DNA of 64,000 nucleotides from Yokenella regensburgei ATCC 49455 (GTDB lineage Bacteria > Pseudomonadota > Gammaproteobacteria > Enterobacterales > Enterobacteriaceae), in contig NZ_JMPS01000076.1 in NCBI RefSeq assembly GCF_000735455.1, forward strand, positions 42,489 to 106,488, given 5' to 3'. Below, one piece after another: positions 62,622 to 64,000 of the stretch. The position numbers were made by a program, and so were the translations under genes. Numbering within the stretch: position 1 is the first letter of the stretch; each line of letters opens with the position of its first letter. The notes beneath the pieces are model-generated. The model ran no database searches and was not told where the DNA came from. It worked only from the letters and a program-made list of their open reading frames with translations.

Positions 62622-63611
62622 ATGAAAATCGCCGTTTACAGTACAAAGCAGTACGATAAAAAGTATCTGCAACATGTTAATGATGCATATGGCTTTGAAC
62701 TTGAATTTTTCGACTTCCTTTTAAGCGAAAAAACAGCAAAAACCGCCCATGGCTGCGAAGCGGTCTGCATCTTCGTCAACGACGACGGCAGCCGCCCGGT
62801 GCTCGAAGAGCTGAAAAAGAACGGGGTGAAGTATATTGCCCTGCGCTGCGCTGGCTTTAATAACGTCGATCTCGATGCAGCGAAAGAGCTGGGTCTGCAG
62901 GTCGTGCGCGTTCCGGCCTATTCACCAGAAGCGGTGGCAGAACACGCCATCGGGATGATGATGACGCTGAACCGTCGTATTCACCGTGCGTATCAGCGCA
63001 CCCGTGATGCCAACTTCTCTCTCGAAGGCCTGACCGGTTTTACCATGTATGGCAAAACGGCAGCGGTTATCGGCACCGGTAAAATCGGCGTGGCCACCCT
63101 GCGTATTCTGAAAGGTTTTGGCATGCGTCTGCTGGCGTTCGATCCGTACCCGAGTGCAGCAGCGCTGGATCTGGGCGTAGAGTATGTCGACCTGCCGACC
63201 CTATTCTCGCAGTCGGACGTTATCTCTCTGCATTGCCCGCTGACTCCGGAAAATTATCACCTGCTGAACCAGTCCGCCTTTGAACAGATGAAAGACGGGG
63301 TGATGATCATTAACACCAGCCGCGGTGGTCTTATCGATTCCCAGGCCGCCATCGACGCGCTGAAGAATCAGAAAATCGGCGCGCTGGGGATGGACGTGTA
63401 TGAAAACGAACGCGATCTGTTCTTCGAAGACAAATCTAACGACGTTATTCAGGATGACGTATTCCGTCGTCTTTCCGCCTGCCACAACGTGCTGTTCACC
63501 GGCCACCAGGCGTTCCTGACCGCCGAAGCGCTGACCAGCATTTCCGAAACCACGCTGGAAAACTTAAAGCAGATCGGCAACGGCGAAACCTGTCCTAACG
63601 CACTGTTCTGA
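62622..63611 (+). CDS. ldhA: Fermentative D-lactate dehydrogenase
   Basis: 329 residues, the E. coli length. Reduces pyruvate to D-lactate with NADH in anaerobic growth. NAD motif GTGKIGVATLRIL, active-site Arg in NTSRGGLID, Glu in MDVYENERDLFF and His in FTGHQAFLT. Start at 62622 (MKIAVYSTKQYDKKYL) as in E. coli with GGAG ten bases upstream; the frame extends ten codons upstream. The 272-base region before it is AT-rich and holds the promoter shared with leuE. Confidence 0.97.
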   Translation: MKIAVYSTKQYDKKYLQHVNDAYGFELEFFDFLLSEKTAKTAHGCEAVCIFVNDDGSRPVLEELKKNGVKYIALRCAGFNNVDLDAAKELGLQVVRVPAYSPEAVAEHAIGMMMTLNRRIHRAYQRTRDANFSLEGLTGFTMYGKTAAVIGTGKIGVATLRILKGFGMRLLAFDPYPSAAALDLGVEYVDLPTLFSQSDVISLHCPLTPENYHLLNQSAFEQMKDGVMIINTSRGGLIDSQAAIDALKNQKIGALGMDVYENERDLFFEDKSNDVIQDDVFRRLSACHNVLFTGHQAFLTAEALTSISETTLENLKQIGNGETCPNALF

Positions 63612-63624
63612 TTCGCTATACGCC

Positions 63625-63650
63625 TGCTCCCTCGTTCCGGGGGAGCACTT
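63625..63650 (+). terminator. Hairpin after ldhA
   Basis: TGCTCCC and GGGAGCA around a nine-base loop followed by CTTTC, 13 bases after the ldhA stop and before hslJ. Weak T run. Confidence 0.55.
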
Positions 63651-63722
63651 TCAGATAATCCTCAATGACGTGACGCGCAGTAGAGTTACACTCCCTCGAG
63701 AGCACTAAATCAGGATCTATGA

Positions 63723-64000
63723 ATGAACAAAACGATTTTACTTCTGGCAGCGGGGATGCTGCTGGCAGGTTGTGTAAACACCAGCAAAGTGACCGTGAAT
63801 GAATCTCAGCTACAGCACCACCGCTTTGTGCTGGAGAGCGTCAACGGCAAAAATATTGCGCCAACGCAGACGCCGCCAGAGCTGAGCTTTGGCGAGAAGA
63901 TGCATGTTTCCGGCAAGATGTGCAACGGTTTTACCGGCGAAGGTAAGCTCTCCGAGGGCGCACTGACGGTCAAGAATATGGCAATGACGCAGATGCTCTG
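63723..64000 (+). CDS. hslJ: Heat-shock lipoprotein HslJ, 5' part (runs off the right edge)
   Basis: The first ~92 of about 140 residues. Lipobox LLAGC (Cys ~17), then the META/DUF306 domain: LQHHRFVLESVNGKNI, PPELSFGEKMHVSGKMCNGFTGEGKLSEGALTVKNMAMTQML. HslJ is linked to novobiocin resistance and heat shock in E. coli, where it also follows ldhA. Start at 63723, with AGGA upstream, gives the lipoprotein signal MNKTILLLAAGMLLAGC. C-terminus not in the window. Confidence 0.95.
   Translation, partial: MNKTILLLAAGMLLAGCVNTSKVTVNESQLQHHRFVLESVNGKNIAPTQTPPELSFGEKMHVSGKMCNGFTGEGKLSEGALTVKNMAMTQML

Overview
The window is a contiguous piece of an enterobacterial chromosome (Enterobacteriaceae, in the Enterobacter / Klebsiella / Lelliottia / Kosakonia part of the family; the genus cannot be fixed from the sequence alone). 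The evidence is gene-by-gene similarity, remembered rather than searched, to the E. coli segment hslJ-ldhA-ydbH-ynbE-ydbL-feaR-feaB-tynA-paaZ-paaA..K-paaX-paaY-azoR-hrpA-ydcF-gapC-cybB-hokB-trg-ydcI-ydcJ-opgD, read here right to left. No tRNA, rRNA, IS element, prophage or CRISPR array was seen. REP-type palindromes and a hok/Sok locus are present.

Left part (1-18 kb): 5' part of opgD (osmoregulated periplasmic glucans), an inserted cassette (orphan amino-acid binding protein, YbdL-like aminotransferase, divergent LysR regulator, type-B carboxylesterase), ydcJ, ydcI, the ribose/galactose chemoreceptor trg with an NWETF tail, frmRA (formaldehyde detoxification), several orphan genes, the NO/nitrate-type operon yeaR-yoaG, cybB, an intact gapC, a metallo-beta-lactamase-fold hydrolase and ydcF.

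Middle part (18-30.4 kb): a decayed Tat-exported metallophosphoesterase, a complete tripartite efflux operon (MFS pump, HlyD adaptor, NodT outer-membrane lipoprotein), hrpA, azoR, a GlxA/AraC regulator with a periplasmic isochorismatase-like hydrolase, and a type I toxin-antitoxin locus (hok plus a Sok-like antisense RNA).

Aromatic catabolism (30.4-46.4 and 55.8-58.4 kb): paaY-X-K-J-I-H-G-F-E-D-C-B-A on the minus strand and divergent paaZ, followed by tynA, and further right feaB and feaR. Together they take phenylethylamine to phenylacetaldehyde (TynA), phenylacetate (FeaB), phenylacetyl-CoA (PaaK), the ring epoxide (PaaABCE), the oxepin (PaaG), the opened ring (PaaZ) and finally acetyl-CoA and succinyl-CoA (PaaJ/F/G/H). 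Candidate PaaX, CRP and FeaR sites are visible.

Between tynA and feaB lies about 9.4 kb not expected from the E. coli order: an MDR oxidoreductase and a PhzS-like flavin monooxygenase, an AT-rich LuxR-type regulator, and a three-gene operon of a giant YadA-type trimeric autotransporter adhesin, a TpgA-like SmpA/OmpA lipoprotein, and an exported protein I do not recognise. This last module is the best candidate for an under-described system.

Right end (58.4-64 kb): ydbH-ynbE-ydbL (envelope lipid bridge), leuE (leucine exporter), ldhA and the 5' part of hslJ.
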